From NCBI RefSeq assembly GCF_020181615.1, contig NZ_CP084029.1:1039033-1103032 (forward strand): a stretch of 64,000 bases of DNA. The letters run 5' to 3'. The translations under genes were made by a program, and so were the position numbers. The notes beneath the pieces are model-generated. The model did not search any database. It was not told the origin of the DNA and worked only from the letters and a program-made list of their open reading frames with translations. The DNA comes from [Mycobacterium] crassicus (GTDB taxonomy: Bacteria; Actinomycetota; Actinomycetes; Mycobacteriales; Mycobacteriaceae). Of this stretch, positions 53,699 to 63,923 are shown piece after piece; within the stretch, counting starts at the first letter, position 1; every line of letters starts with the position of its first letter.

Positions 53699-54448
53699 AT
53701 GACCCGTCAGAAGATCCTCATCACCGGGGCCAGCTCTGGTCTGGGTGAGGGCATGGCTCGCGCGTTCGCCGCACGCGGACGTGACCTGGCCCTCTGCGCG
53801 CGCAGGGGGGATCGGCTCGATGAGCTGAAAGCGGAGCTGGCCCAACAGTATCCCGGGATTCAAGTGGCGGTGGAAGTCCTCGACGTCAATGACCATGACG
53901 AGGTGCCCGTGGTTTTCGGCAAACTCTCTGACGAGATCGGCGGGATCGACCGGGTCATCGTCAACGCCGGCATCGGCAAGGGCGCCCCGTTGGGGTCGGG
54001 CAAGCTCTGGGCCAACAAGGCCACTATCGAGACCAATCTGGTTGCCGCACTGGTGCAGGCAGAGACCGCCATCGAAATGTTCAACGCCGCCGGCGGCGGC
54101 CACCTGGTGCTGATCTCCTCGGTGTTGGGCAACAAGGGGATGCCCGGAGTCAAGGCCGCCTACGCCGCCAGCAAGGCGGGAGTGTCGTCACTGGGAGAGT
54201 CGCTGCGCGCCGAGTACTTCAGCGGCCCGATCAAGGTCACGGTCCTGGAGCCGGGCTACATCGAGTCGGAGATGACGGCCAAATCGGGATCCACCATGTT
54301 GATGGTGGACAACGAAACCGGCGTCAAGGCCATGGTGCGCGCGATCGAGCGCGAAACCGGCCGGGCGGTGGTGCCACCCTGGCCGTGGGCACCTTTGGTG
54401 TGGTTCATGCGCCGGATGCCGTCGCGGTTCATCAAACGGTTCGCCTGA
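53699..54448 (+). CDS. Short-chain dehydrogenase/reductase
   Basis: A 249-aa SDR starting [23 protein letters not shown], with VNAGIGKG, the catalytic Ser in HLVLISSVLG and YAASKAGVSSL, and a C-terminal basic stretch RRMPSRFIKRFA. There is no ribosome site. TATGCT (53687-53692) sits six bases before ATG, implying a leaderless transcript separate from fpg. It is syntenic with Rv0945 of M. tuberculosis. Substrate unknown. Confidence 0.92.
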   Translation: MTRQKILITGASSGLGEGMARAFAARGRDLALCARRGDRLDELKAELAQQYPGIQVAVEVLDVNDHDEVPVVFGKLSDEIGGIDRVIVNAGIGKGAPLGSGKLWANKATIETNLVAALVQAETAIEMFNAAGGGHLVLISSVLGNKGMPGVKAAYAASKAGVSSLGESLRAEYFSGPIKVTVLEPGYIESEMTAKSGSTMLMVDNETGVKAMVRAIERETGRAVVPPWPWAPLVWFMRRMPSRFIKRFA

Positions 54449-54529
54449 CTGCGCCGCGAGCGGGAATCCGGCGACGCCCTCCCGGCGTGTCGTGTCGTGC
54501 AATTCCGACTCGCCGAGGCGGGCGAGTGG

Positions 54530-56194
54530 CTACCAGGCCCGGCCGCGCTCGGCGCGATAGCGGCGTACCAGCGCGTCGGTGGAGCTGTCGGTCTGCGGCT
54601 GCGGGGCGGCGTCGGCGGTCAGCACCGGCAGCAGTGCCTTGGCCTGCGTCTTGCCCAGCTCCACGCCCCACTGGTCGAACGAGTCGATGCCCCACACCAC
54701 GCCCTCGGTGAAGACCTGATGCTCGTAGAGGGCGATCAATTGGCCGAGCGTCGACGGGGTGAGCCGGGTGGCCAGAATCGAGGTGGTCGGGCGATTGCCC
54801 GGCATCACCTTGTGCGCCACCACATCCGGGGGAGTGCCTTCGGCGGCGATCTCCTCGGCGGTCTTGCCGAACGCCAGCACCTGGGTCTGGGCGAAGAAGT
54901 TGGACATCAACAGGTCGTGCATGCTGCCGCTGCCGTCGGCGGTGGGCAGGTCGTCGACGGGCTCGGAGAACCCGATGAAGTCGGCGGGCACCAGCCGGGT
55001 GCCCTGGTGCAGCAGCTGGTAGAAGGCATGCTGACCGTTGGTTCCCGGCTCGCCCCAATAGATTTCACCGGTGTCGGTGACGACCGGGGTGCCGTCGGCA
55101 CGGGTCGACTTGCCGTTGGACTCCATGGTGAGCTGCTGCAGGTAAGCGGCGAAGCGGTCCAGGTCGTTGGAGTAGGGCAACACCGCACGGGACTGGGCGC
55201 CGAAGAAGTTGGAGTACCACACCCCGATCAGCCCGAGCAGTGCCGGCGCATTGGATTCCAGTGGCGCGGTGCGGAAGTGCTCGTCGACGAGATGGAAGCC
55301 GGATAGGAAATCCGCGAAGCGCTCCCGGCCGATCACCGCCATCACCGACAACCCGATCGCGGAATCCACCGAGTAGCGTCCGCCGACCCAGTCCCAGAAG
55401 CCGAACATGTTCGCGGTGTCTATTCCGAACTCGTCGACCAGGCGCGCGTTGGTGGAGACCGCGACAAAATGCTTGGAGACCGCCGCGTCGCCCAGCGCGG
55501 CGGTCAGCCAGCGCCGGGCCGCGGTCGCGTTGGTCAGGGTCTCCAACGTCGAGAAGGTTTTGGAGGCCACGATGAAAAGTGTTGTGGCGGGGTCCAGATC
55601 CGCCAATTTTGCGGTGAGGTCGGCCGGGTCGACGTTGGAGACGAACCGCGCCGAGATACCGGCGTCCGCGTAGTGGCGCAACGCCCGGTAGACCATGACA
55701 GGGCCCAGGTCCGACCCGCCGATACCGATATTCACGACGGTCTCGATGCGCTTTCCGGTGGCGCCGGTCCATTGCCCGGTGCGCAACCGATCGGTGAAAT
55801 CACCCATGGCTTCGAGCACCGAGTGCACATCGGCGACGACGTCCTGACCGTCGACGCTCAAGTCCGCATCGCGCGGCAACCGCAGCGCGGTGTGCAGCAC
55901 CGCCCGGTCCTCCGAGGTGTTGATGTGTACCCCGGCGAACATCGCGTCGCGACGGTCCTCCAGTCCGGCCGCACGCGCCAGATCGAGCAACAACCGCACC
56001 GTCTCGTCGGTGATGCGGTTCTTGCTGTAGTCGATGTAGAGATCACCGACGGTGGTGGTGAACCGTGCGCCGCGTTCGGGATCTTCATCGAAGAACTTGC
56101 GCAGGTGGGTGTCGCCGATTTCTTGGTGATGCTTGCGCAACGCGATCCAGGCCGGAGTGGTGGAGATGTCCGGAATCTGGGGAACGAAGCTCAT
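54530..56194 (-). CDS. pgi: Glucose-6-phosphate isomerase
   Basis: The glycolytic enzyme interconverting glucose-6-phosphate and fructose-6-phosphate. The 554-aa product carries the family signatures [52 protein letters not shown] and, near the end, [18 protein letters not shown] with the catalytic Lys. Length is normal for mycobacterial Pgi. It is single-copy in the window and convergent with the SDR gene; the 32-bp repeat pair lies just upstream. Confidence 0.96.
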   Translation of the reverse strand: MSFVPQIPDISTTPAWIALRKHHQEIGDTHLRKFFDEDPERGARFTTTVGDLYIDYSKNRITDETVRLLLDLARAAGLEDRRDAMFAGVHINTSEDRAVLHTALRLPRDADLSVDGQDVVADVHSVLEAMGDFTDRLRTGQWTGATGKRIETVVNIGIGGSDLGPVMVYRALRHYADAGISARFVSNVDPADLTAKLADLDPATTLFIVASKTFSTLETLTNATAARRWLTAALGDAAVSKHFVAVSTNARLVDEFGIDTANMFGFWDWVGGRYSVDSAIGLSVMAVIGRERFADFLSGFHLVDEHFRTAPLESNAPALLGLIGVWYSNFFGAQSRAVLPYSNDLDRFAAYLQQLTMESNGKSTRADGTPVVTDTGEIYWGEPGTNGQHAFYQLLHQGTRLVPADFIGFSEPVDDLPTADGSGSMHDLLMSNFFAQTQVLAFGKTAEEIAAEGTPPDVVAHKVMPGNRPTTSILATRLTPSTLGQLIALYEHQVFTEGVVWGIDSFDQWGVELGKTQAKALLPVLTADAAPQPQTDSSTDALVRRYRAERGRAW

Positions 56195-56205
56195 AGTCCG
56201 ACATT

Positions 56206-56292
56206 AGCGGCGACCGCGAGCGCGACGGAGTCGGGCGCTGCGGGTCGGCGTCATCAGTGCAGCGGCGACCGCGAGCGCGACGGAGTCGGGCG
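56206..56292. repeat. Two identical 32-bp direct repeats upstream of pgi
   Basis: The same 32-base unit, beginning AGCGGCGACCGCGAGCGCGA, occurs at 56206-56237 and 56261-56292 with no mismatch. The 18 bases after the first copy (CTGCGGGTCGGCGTCATC) recur, slightly changed, after a third copy at 59897. The unit fills the gap between pgi and the NmrA-type gene. Confidence 0.85.
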
Positions 56293-56295
56293 AGC

Positions 56296-57045
56296 TCAGA
56301 AGCGGCCACCGGTCTCGTCGAGGTAGCGGGCGAACGGAACGGCCCCGACGGCCCGGTCCGGTGCCAGGTGAGCGCCTGAGCGAAAGGCCCGGCCCACCCG
56401 GCCGGGCACCGGCAGCGGCACCCTCAGGCGGTGCTTGCCGACCGCGGCCAGGTACAGGCCGGCCAATTCGCCCACGCTCAGCACCTCCGGACCGCCCATG
56501 TCGGGAACACGCCCGGCCGGCTCACCCAGAGCCAGCTCGGCGAGCGCTGCACCGACCTCGCGGGCGTCGACCGGCTGGAAGCTCCAGCCGGCGGGAAGCG
56601 GCATCACCGGCGACTTGGCCAGCATCCGCAGCCCGGCGCCGACGAAGTCGTGAAACTGGGTGGTGCGCAGCACCGTCCAGGGCACCCCGGATTCGGCGAT
56701 CAGCTTCTCGTCGGCGAGCTTGCGCTGGTAATAGGAGAACGGCACCTTCTCGATCCCGACGATCGAGATGTAGACCAGATGCGGTGTGCCTGCGGCGAGC
56801 GCAGCCGGGACCAGGTGGTCCATCGGGTCCACGCAGGCGACGACGGCGTCGACGCCGTCGAGCGCTTCAGCCAGCCCGGCTCCGGTGGTCACGTCGCCGG
56901 TCACGTACTGCACGGCACTTGCCGAATCGGCCCGATGGCGGCCGCGGCTGAGTACGCGCACCTGCGCCCCGGCATCGTGCAGGCGCTGCACCACGATGCG
57001 GCCGACCCTGCCGGTGCCACCGGCGACCAGGACGCGTTTGACCAC
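56296..57045 (-). CDS. NmrA/NAD(P)-binding atypical SDR
   Basis: A 249-aa protein with VLVAGGTGRVGRIVVQRLHDAGAQVRVLSR at the start, GDVTTGAGLAEALDGVDAVVACVDP, VYISIVGIEKVPFSYYQRKLADEKLI and FQPVDAREVGAALAELALGEP. This is an atypical SDR of the NmrA/NAD(P)H-binding type, often redox sensors or quinone reductases. It lies 9 bases after chorismate mutase on the same strand. Confidence 0.85.
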   Translation of the reverse strand: MVKRVLVAGGTGRVGRIVVQRLHDAGAQVRVLSRGRHRADSASAVQYVTGDVTTGAGLAEALDGVDAVVACVDPMDHLVPAALAAGTPHLVYISIVGIEKVPFSYYQRKLADEKLIAESGVPWTVLRTTQFHDFVGAGLRMLAKSPVMPLPAGWSFQPVDAREVGAALAELALGEPAGRVPDMGGPEVLSVGELAGLYLAAVGKHRLRVPLPVPGRVGRAFRSGAHLAPDRAVGAVPFARYLDETGGRF

Positions 57046-57054
57046 GTCGGGTCG

Positions 57055-57318
57055 CTAGTGCCCGAGCCGGCCGCGGCCCAGCCGCAGCAGCAGCATCGCC
57101 AGATCCTTGCCGTCCTGGCCGAGTTCGCTGTAGCGCTCGAGCACTTTCATTTCGCGACTGTGCACCAGGCGGGTTCCACCGGATGCCATCCGGGCCCTGC
57201 CGATCTCCTGCGAGATCTCGGTGCGCCGCTTCACCGCAGCCAGGATCTCGGCGTCGAGCCGGTCGATCTCATGGCGCAGTTCATCGATGTCGGGCAGCTG
57301 TTGGGGTTGGGCAGACAT
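57055..57318 (-). CDS. Chorismate mutase (AroQ class, small intracellular type)
   Basis: An 87-aa all-helical enzyme converting chorismate to prephenate. It shows IDELRHEIDRLDAEILAAVKRRTEISQEIGRARMASGGTRLVHSREMKVLERYSELGQDG and ends LLLRLGRGRLGH, closely following the M. tuberculosis Rv0948c enzyme as I remember it. The C-terminal LGRGRLGH is the part that, in that family, interacts with DAHP synthase for activation. In front of it lies a 246-base gap toward uvrD1 that must hold both promoters. Confidence 0.93.
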   Translation of the reverse strand: MSAQPQQLPDIDELRHEIDRLDAEILAAVKRRTEISQEIGRARMASGGTRLVHSREMKVLERYSELGQDGKDLAMLLLRLGRGRLGH

Positions 57319-57564
57319 GATTAGGACTCCAGGTTCTCGCTGTTGGTGGTGTCTGGTCCCATCGGCGATCCGGCCTCACACAACAGACGAGCCCCGGGTC
57401 GGCGAAGCGGACCGCGGGGCTTGGCGAAGCAGCTAAACCACGGGCACCGCTGACCGGTACCCGTAGAAAAATCGACGCTGCATGTCGAGCACGAACCGAG
57501 TCTGCCACTAAGGGCCGTGCCAGCGCAAAGAGTGTCGTCGGGCGGCGGTACGTTGGGTTGCGAT

Positions 57565-59898
57565 ATGACAGCGCACGCGACTTCGCATACCGATCACCTG
57601 CTCGAAGGGCTCAACCCTCAGCAGCGCCAGGCCGTACTGCATGAGGGCTCGCCGCTGCTGATCGTCGCCGGTGCCGGCTCGGGCAAGACCGCGGTGCTCA
57701 CCCGGCGCATCGCCTACCTCCTGGCCGCCCGAGACGTCGGGGTGGGACAGGTCCTGGCGATCACCTTCACCAACAAGGCCGCCGCCGAGATGCGGGAACG
57801 GGTGGTGTCGCTGATCGGCCCACGTGCCCGCGTCATGTGGGTGTCGACATTTCACTCCACCTGCGTGCGCATCCTGCGCAATCAGGCCTCGGTGGTTCCC
57901 GGGCTGAACTCCAACTTCTCCATTTACGACGCCGACGACTCGCGCCGGCTGCTGTTGATGATCGGCCGCGACATGGGCCTCGATGTCAAACGGCACTCGC
58001 CGCGGCTGCTGGCGGGCGCCATCTCCAACCTCAAGAACGAGTTGATCGATCCCGATCGTGCGCTGGCTGAGCTGACCGAGGACTCCGACGACCTGAGCCG
58101 TGTTGTGGCGGCGGTGTACGCCGAATACCAGCGCCGACTGCGCTCGGCCAACGCCCTGGACTTCGACGACCTGATCGGCGAGACGGTCGGTCTCCTGCAG
58201 GCGTTCCCGGAGATCGCCCAGCATTACCGCCGCCGGTTCCGGCACATCCTGGTCGATGAGTACCAGGACACCAACCATGCCCAGTACATGCTGGTGCGCG
58301 AGCTCGCCGGGCACGGGCATGGGCACGGCGGGCAGGCCGGCGCGAACGGCAGTGACATCCCGCCGGCGGAGCTGTGCGTGGTCGGTGATGCCGACCAGTC
58401 CATCTATGCGTTCCGGGGCGCCACCATCCGCAACATCGAGGACTTCGAGCGCGACTACCCCGATGCGACGACCATGCTGCTGGAGCAGAATTATCGCTCC
58501 ACCCAGAACATCCTGTCGGCGGCCAACGCGGTGATCGCGTACAACTCCGGGCGCCGGGAGAAGCGGTTGTGGACCGACTCCGGTGACGGCGAGCTGATCG
58601 TCGGCTATGTCGCCGACAACGAACACGACGAGGCGCGGTTCGTCGCACAGGAGATCGACGCCCTGGCCGACGCCGGCACGGTCAACTACTCCGACGTCGC
58701 GATCTTCTACCGCACCAACAACGCGTCCCGGTCATTGGAAGAAGTGTTCATCCGCGCCGGCATCCCCTACAAAGTCGTTGGCGGCGTGCGCTTTTACGAG
58801 CGCAAAGAGATCCGCGACATCATCGCCTACCTGCGGGTATTGGACAACCCGGGTGACGCGGTGAGCCTGCGGCGCATCCTCAACACCCCGCGCCGCGGCA
58901 TCGGCGACCGTGCCGAGGCGTGCGTGTCGGTGCACGCCGAGAACACCGGCACCGGTTTCGCCGCCGCACTGCGCGCCGCCGCCGAGGGCGGGGTGCCGAT
59001 GCTCAACACCCGTTCGCAGAACGCGATCTCCGTGTTCGTCGCGATGCTTGACGAACTGCGGGCGCATCTCGACACCGCCGACGACGACCTCGGCGGGCTG
59101 GTCGAGATGGTGCTCGATCGCACCGGTTACCGCGCCGAACTCGAGGCCTCCACCGACCCGCAGGACCTCGCCAGGCTGGACAACATCAACGAACTCGTCA
59201 GCGTCGCCCACGAATTCAGCATCGACCGGGCCAATGCACTCGCCGATCAGGACGGCACCCTCGATGAGGAGGACGTACCCGACGTCGGCGTGCTGGCGGC
59301 GTTTCTGGAGCGCGTCTCGCTGATCGCCGACACCGACGAGATCCCCGAACACGGCTCGGGAATGGTCACGCTGATGACCCTGCACACCGCCAAGGGGCTG
59401 GAATTCCCGGTGGTGTTCGTCATCGGCTGGGAGGACGGCATGTTCCCGCACATGCGGTCACTGGGCGATGCCCGCGAGCTCTCCGAGGAACGCCGACTGG
59501 CCTACGTCGGCCTCACCCGGGCCCGGCAACGGCTCTACCTCAGCCGGGCCAAGGTGCGCTCGTCGTGGGGCCAGCCCATGCTGAACCCGGAGTCACGCTT
59601 CCTGCGGGAGATCCCGCAGGAGCTCGTCGACTGGCGGCGCACCGATGCCACCGCGGCGCCGAGCGCCCCGGTCAGCGGTGCCGGCCGGTTCGGCTCGCCG
59701 CGGCCGGCCCCGTCCCGGTCGGGCAACCGGCCGTTGTTGGTCCTGGCGCCCGGGGACCGGGTGACGCACGACAAGTACGGCCTGGGCCGGGTGGAGGAAG
59801 TGTCCGGGGTGGGCGAGTCGGCGATGTCGCTGATCGACTTCGGCAGTTCCGGGCGGGTCAAATTGATGCACAACCACGCGCCGGTCAGCAAGCTCTAG
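57565..59898 (+). CDS. uvrD1: ATP-dependent DNA helicase UvrD1/PcrA
   Basis: A 777-aa superfamily 1A helicase for nucleotide excision repair; mycobacterial UvrD1 is stimulated by Ku. Motif I is GAGSGKT (residues 36-42), with AITFTNKAAAEMRER (Ia), VDEYQDTNHAQY (II), VVGDADQSIYAFRGA (III), LEQNYRST (IV), TLHTAKGLEFPVVF (V) and RLAYVGLTRARQRLYL (VI). A C-terminal Tudor-like domain (GDRVTHDKYGLGRVEEV) ends the chain. ATG 57565 is preferred to the open GTG 57517. The stop codon lies within the third copy of the 32-bp repeat. Confidence 0.95.
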   Translation: MTAHATSHTDHLLEGLNPQQRQAVLHEGSPLLIVAGAGSGKTAVLTRRIAYLLAARDVGVGQVLAITFTNKAAAEMRERVVSLIGPRARVMWVSTFHSTCVRILRNQASVVPGLNSNFSIYDADDSRRLLLMIGRDMGLDVKRHSPRLLAGAISNLKNELIDPDRALAELTEDSDDLSRVVAAVYAEYQRRLRSANALDFDDLIGETVGLLQAFPEIAQHYRRRFRHILVDEYQDTNHAQYMLVRELAGHGHGHGGQAGANGSDIPPAELCVVGDADQSIYAFRGATIRNIEDFERDYPDATTMLLEQNYRSTQNILSAANAVIAYNSGRREKRLWTDSGDGELIVGYVADNEHDEARFVAQEIDALADAGTVNYSDVAIFYRTNNASRSLEEVFIRAGIPYKVVGGVRFYERKEIRDIIAYLRVLDNPGDAVSLRRILNTPRRGIGDRAEACVSVHAENTGTGFAAALRAAAEGGVPMLNTRSQNAISVFVAMLDELRAHLDTADDDLGGLVEMVLDRTGYRAELEASTDPQDLARLDNINELVSVAHEFSIDRANALADQDGTLDEEDVPDVGVLAAFLERVSLIADTDEIPEHGSGMVTLMTLHTAKGLEFPVVFVIGWEDGMFPHMRSLGDARELSEERRLAYVGLTRARQRLYLSRAKVRSSWGQPMLNPESRFLREIPQELVDWRRTDATAAPSAPVSGAGRFGSPRPAPSRSGNRPLLVLAPGDRVTHDKYGLGRVEEVSGVGESAMSLIDFGSSGRVKLMHNHAPVSKL

Positions 59899-59946
59899 CG
59901 GCGATCGCAAGCGCGGCGGAGCCGGGCGCAGCGGGTCGCCGTCATC
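59897..59946. repeat. Third, diverged copy of the 32-bp repeat
   Basis: This stretch differs from the pgi copies at a few positions (GATCGCAAGCGCGGCGGAGCC) but keeps the same order, including the following GCGGGTC and GTCATC. It begins at the last bases of uvrD1. Confidence 0.7.
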
Positions 59947-59949
59947 GGC

Positions 59950-60516
59950 CTAACTGCCGAACAGCCAGCGCTTGGTGGACGGGTGCAGCGCGGCCACGAC
60001 GGTCGCGATCTGGATGAGCGGGATGACCTGCACGATCCACGGGACGCGGGCACCCGCGATGAACAGGCTGCTGAAGGTCAGCAGGGCGACGACCGCGCCG
60101 ACGGCGATCTGGTAGCGGCCGAGCGGGCGCCGCAGCAGCAGTATGATCACCCCGGACACCGTCGTCACCGCGAACACCAAGCTCAAGAAGGCAACAGCGA
60201 CGCAGAACAACCGGTCAGTGTGCCACCAACTGGCGATCAGGTCGGTGGATACCACGGAGGTGGCCCAGCAGCCGACGATGGCGAGCACACAGGCGGTGAT
60301 CGGAACGGCGGCTGACGCGTACTGAACCCGTACCGGCTGTGCCATCTCCGGGGGCCGCATCGGCGGCGGTATCCGGGTGGCACCGGTGACGATCGGCATG
60401 GCGCCGGTCGGGGCCCGGCGGATGATGCGGCTGGGGGAGCTGGCCGGATAAGCACCGGTGGGAGTCGCGCCGGTGGGGGTCGCACCGGTCGATGGCTGGT
60501 GGCGGTCGGTCACCAA
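59950..60516 (-). CDS. Membrane protein with Thr/Gly/Ala-Pro repeat N-terminus
   Basis: A 188-aa protein from GTG 60516. The first ~65 residues are low-complexity with tandem GATPT units (GATPTGATPTGAYP). Four hydrophobic helices follow (about 70-175), such as FCVAVAFLSLVFAVTTVSGVIILLL. It is unrecognised beyond a general actinobacterial membrane protein and probably faces the cytoplasm with its disordered tail. It ends 51 bases from the uvrD1 stop, convergent, and starts 6 bases after the M23 peptidase stop, so it may be co-transcribed with it. Confidence 0.7.
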   Translation of the reverse strand: MVTDRHQPSTGATPTGATPTGAYPASSPSRIIRRAPTGAMPIVTGATRIPPPMRPPEMAQPVRVQYASAAVPITACVLAIVGCWATSVVSTDLIASWWHTDRLFCVAVAFLSLVFAVTTVSGVIILLLRRPLGRYQIAVGAVVALLTFSSLFIAGARVPWIVQVIPLIQIATVVAALHPSTKRWLFGS

Positions 60517-60522
60517 TCCAGG

Positions 60523-61551
60523 TTAGGCGAAGTTGATCCCGCGCTTGGCGAGCCAGGAGGCCGGATCGATCCGGCTGGTGCCGTTCTGCAGGACTTCAAA
60601 GTGCAGATGCGGGCCGGTGGAGTAGCCACGGTTGCCCATCTCGGCGATCTGGTCACCGGCCATCACGCGCTCACCGACGCTGACCAGGGACCGGTTGATG
60701 TGGCCGTACAGCGTCACGGTGCCGTCGGAGTGACGCACCTTCACCAGCATGCCGTAGCCCGCGCTGGCGCCGGATTCGATCACCACGCCGTCGGAGGCGG
60801 CCAGGATCGGGGTGCCGATCGCGTTGGCGATGTCGATGCCCGCGTGCAGCACGCCCCAGCGGTAGCCGAAGTTCGAGGTGAACGCACCCTGAGTCGGCGC
60901 GACGAACAGCGGCCGCTGCAGCCGGGCCTCGCGTTCGGCGCGCTCCTGGGCGAACGCCACCCCCTTGGCCAGCTCTTCGTTGTGCACGACGACGTTGGCG
61001 GCGGCCTTGACCGTGATCATCTGCATGCCGCGGCTGGAGGTGGTGGTCGTGGTGTCGTTCAGCGTCGTCTTGCTGGCCGCCAGCACCGCGGGCCGGGCGA
61101 CGGTGTCACCCGACGGGTGGGTGGCGGCGTGTGCGGCCGCGGCGGCCGCTCCGGCGGCCATCGCGGCGATCATCACGCGGCTCTTGACGGCACTGGCCGG
61201 CTGGCTGCGGTGTCGCCCCCTTCGGGCGGGCATACCGGCGGCGCCATTGGGGTACAGGTACTCGGACGGATAGCCGCCGCGGGGGAAGGCCAGCTGCAGT
61301 ACCGGCATGTTGTCGGTGTCGGTGAGGTCGTCCAGCTCAGGGGCCGACAACACCGCGGCCGCCGCGTCGTCAAACGGGTGATCGCTGAATCCGGCGGCGT
61401 CGTCCAGCGGGCCGAATTCGCTGAACGGAATGATGTCGGTGACCTCGGTGGGGTTGGGTGCCGCCGACCGGGCCGCAGCCGCCACGGCGTCGCTCCGGTG
61501 ACGGGGTACGCGCCCGCCCGGAACCGAACGCATGGTTGTACTGCGCTGCAT
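60523..61551 (-). CDS. M23-family peptidase (LytM/NlpD-type) with one membrane anchor
   Basis: A 342-aa cell-wall peptidase or amidase activator. An N-terminal cytoplasmic part (about 1-140) leads to a hydrophobic helix near MIAAMAAGAAAAAAHAA, a linker, and a C-terminal LytM domain. The zinc motifs are HAGIDIA and HLHFEVLQNG, both present, so it should be active. It corresponds to Rv0950c upstream of sucC. ATG 61551 is chosen; ATG 61533 is an alternative. It is divergent from sucC. Confidence 0.88.
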   Translation of the reverse strand: MQRSTTMRSVPGGRVPRHRSDAVAAAARSAAPNPTEVTDIIPFSEFGPLDDAAGFSDHPFDDAAAAVLSAPELDDLTDTDNMPVLQLAFPRGGYPSEYLYPNGAAGMPARRGRHRSQPASAVKSRVMIAAMAAGAAAAAAHAATHPSGDTVARPAVLAASKTTLNDTTTTTSSRGMQMITVKAAANVVVHNEELAKGVAFAQERAEREARLQRPLFVAPTQGAFTSNFGYRWGVLHAGIDIANAIGTPILAASDGVVIESGASAGYGMLVKVRHSDGTVTLYGHINRSLVSVGERVMAGDQIAEMGNRGYSTGPHLHFEVLQNGTSRIDPASWLAKRGINFA

Positions 61552-61689
61552 CAGTCTGGAAGATCCTCTGGTCGTAATCAGAACGTTATAAAGACCTAGA
61601 CTTGGTGACGGTAACCACTGCCCCGGGTTCGTGGCAAGCCATCGGCCGAATCCGGGCATCGAATGTGAAGCGGATCACCATTTTCTGGC

Positions 61690-61705
61690 GGTGAGATGTG
61701 CCACA
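61690..61705. promoter_or_regulatory. CRP-like site in the M23 peptidase-sucC intergenic region
   Basis: GGTGAGATGTGCCACA matches 8 of 10 fixed positions of TGTGA-N6-TCACA, the cAMP-receptor-protein pattern. It lies between divergent genes, about 118 bases before sucC. CRP control of TCA-cycle genes is plausible in mycobacteria, and an adenylate cyclase is encoded in this window. Confidence 0.35.
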
Positions 61706-61822
61706 GCGATGGTAGGGGAGGCGGGAACCTCGCCGCGGGGTCGATACAGTGCCAGCGGAGTTAAATCCTTGTGACCCGACAGTGCCGGCCTTCCGGCTAC
61801 CCGTAATAAGACAGTGAGCCCA

Positions 61823-62998
61823 ATGGATCTTTTCGAGTATCAGGCGAAGGAGCTGTTCGCCAAGCACAACGTGCCCACCACCCCTGGCCGAGTAACAACA
61901 ACGGCTGAGGACGCCAAGGCGATCGCCTCCGAGATCGGCCGACCCGTCATGGTCAAGGCCCAGGTCAAGGCCGGCGGACGTGGCAAGGCCGGTGGCGTTA
62001 AGTACGCCGCCACCCCGGAAGACGCGTTCACTCACGCACAGAACATTCTCGGCCTGGACATCAAGGGTCACATCGTCAAGAAGCTGCTGGTGGCCGAGGC
62101 GAGCGACATCGCCGAGGAGTACTACATTTCCTTCCTGCTGGACCGCTCCAACCGCACCTACCTGGCCATGTGCTCGGTCGAGGGCGGTATGGAGATCGAA
62201 GAGGTCGCCGCCACCAAGCCGGAGCGGCTGGCCAAGGTGCCCGTCGACGCCGTCAAGGGTGTTGACCTGGCCTTCGCCCGCTCGATCGCCGAGCAGGGCC
62301 ACCTGCCCGCCGAGGTGCTCGACGCCGCCGCGGTGACCATCCAGAAGCTGTGGGAGGTCTTCGTCGCCGAAGACGCCACCCTGGTCGAGGTCAACCCGCT
62401 GGTTCGCACCCCCGACGACCAGATCCTGGCGCTGGACGGCAAGGTCACCCTGGACGGCAACGCCGAGTTCCGTCAGCCCGGCCACCTCGAGTTCGCCGAT
62501 CTGGATGCGACCGACCCGCTGGAGATCAAGGCCAAAGAGCACGACCTGAACTACGTCAAGCTGGACGGCGAGGTCGGCATCATCGGCAACGGCGCCGGCC
62601 TGGTCATGTCGACCCTGGACGTCACCGCCTACGCCGGTGAGAAGCACGGCGGCGTGAAGCCGGCCAACTTCCTCGACATCGGGGGCGGCGCCTCCGCCGA
62701 GATCATGGCCGCCGGCCTGGACGTCATCCTGGGTGACAAGCAGGTCAAGAGCGTCTTCGTCAACGTGTTCGGCGGGATCACCGCGTGCGACGCGGTGGCC
62801 AACGGCATCGTGTCGGCGCTGGGGATCCTCGGTGACGCCGCGACCAAGCCGCTGGTGGTCCGCCTGGACGGCAACAACGTCGAGGAGGGCCGGGCGATCC
62901 TGGCCGAGGCCAACCACCCGCTGGTGACCGTCGTCGCCACCATGGATGAGGCCGCCGACAAGGCCGCCGAGCTGGCCAACGCCGGAAAGGACGCATAA
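61823..62998 (+). CDS. sucC: Succinyl-CoA synthetase beta subunit
   Basis: The beta subunit of the TCA-cycle enzyme that converts succinyl-CoA to succinate with nucleotide triphosphate formation. The 391-aa product opens [24 protein letters not shown], has the ATP-grasp domain ([21 protein letters not shown]) and ends in the CoA-ligase domain ([52 protein letters not shown]). ATG 61823 matches the family start; a GTG three codons earlier is also in frame. sucD follows after two bases. Confidence 0.97.
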   Translation: MDLFEYQAKELFAKHNVPTTPGRVTTTAEDAKAIASEIGRPVMVKAQVKAGGRGKAGGVKYAATPEDAFTHAQNILGLDIKGHIVKKLLVAEASDIAEEYYISFLLDRSNRTYLAMCSVEGGMEIEEVAATKPERLAKVPVDAVKGVDLAFARSIAEQGHLPAEVLDAAAVTIQKLWEVFVAEDATLVEVNPLVRTPDDQILALDGKVTLDGNAEFRQPGHLEFADLDATDPLEIKAKEHDLNYVKLDGEVGIIGNGAGLVMSTLDVTAYAGEKHGGVKPANFLDIGGGASAEIMAAGLDVILGDKQVKSVFVNVFGGITACDAVANGIVSALGILGDAATKPLVVRLDGNNVEEGRAILAEANHPLVTVVATMDEAADKAAELANAGKDA

Positions 62999-63000
62999 GC

Positions 63001-63903
<903 letters not shown>

Positions 63904-63923
63904 GTAAGAGCAGCACCGACCGT

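Noticed and set aside
57319..57564. Small frames in the chorismate mutase-uvrD1 gap
   Set aside because: They lack ribosome sites and recognisable sequence; the gap is better explained as a divergent promoter region.
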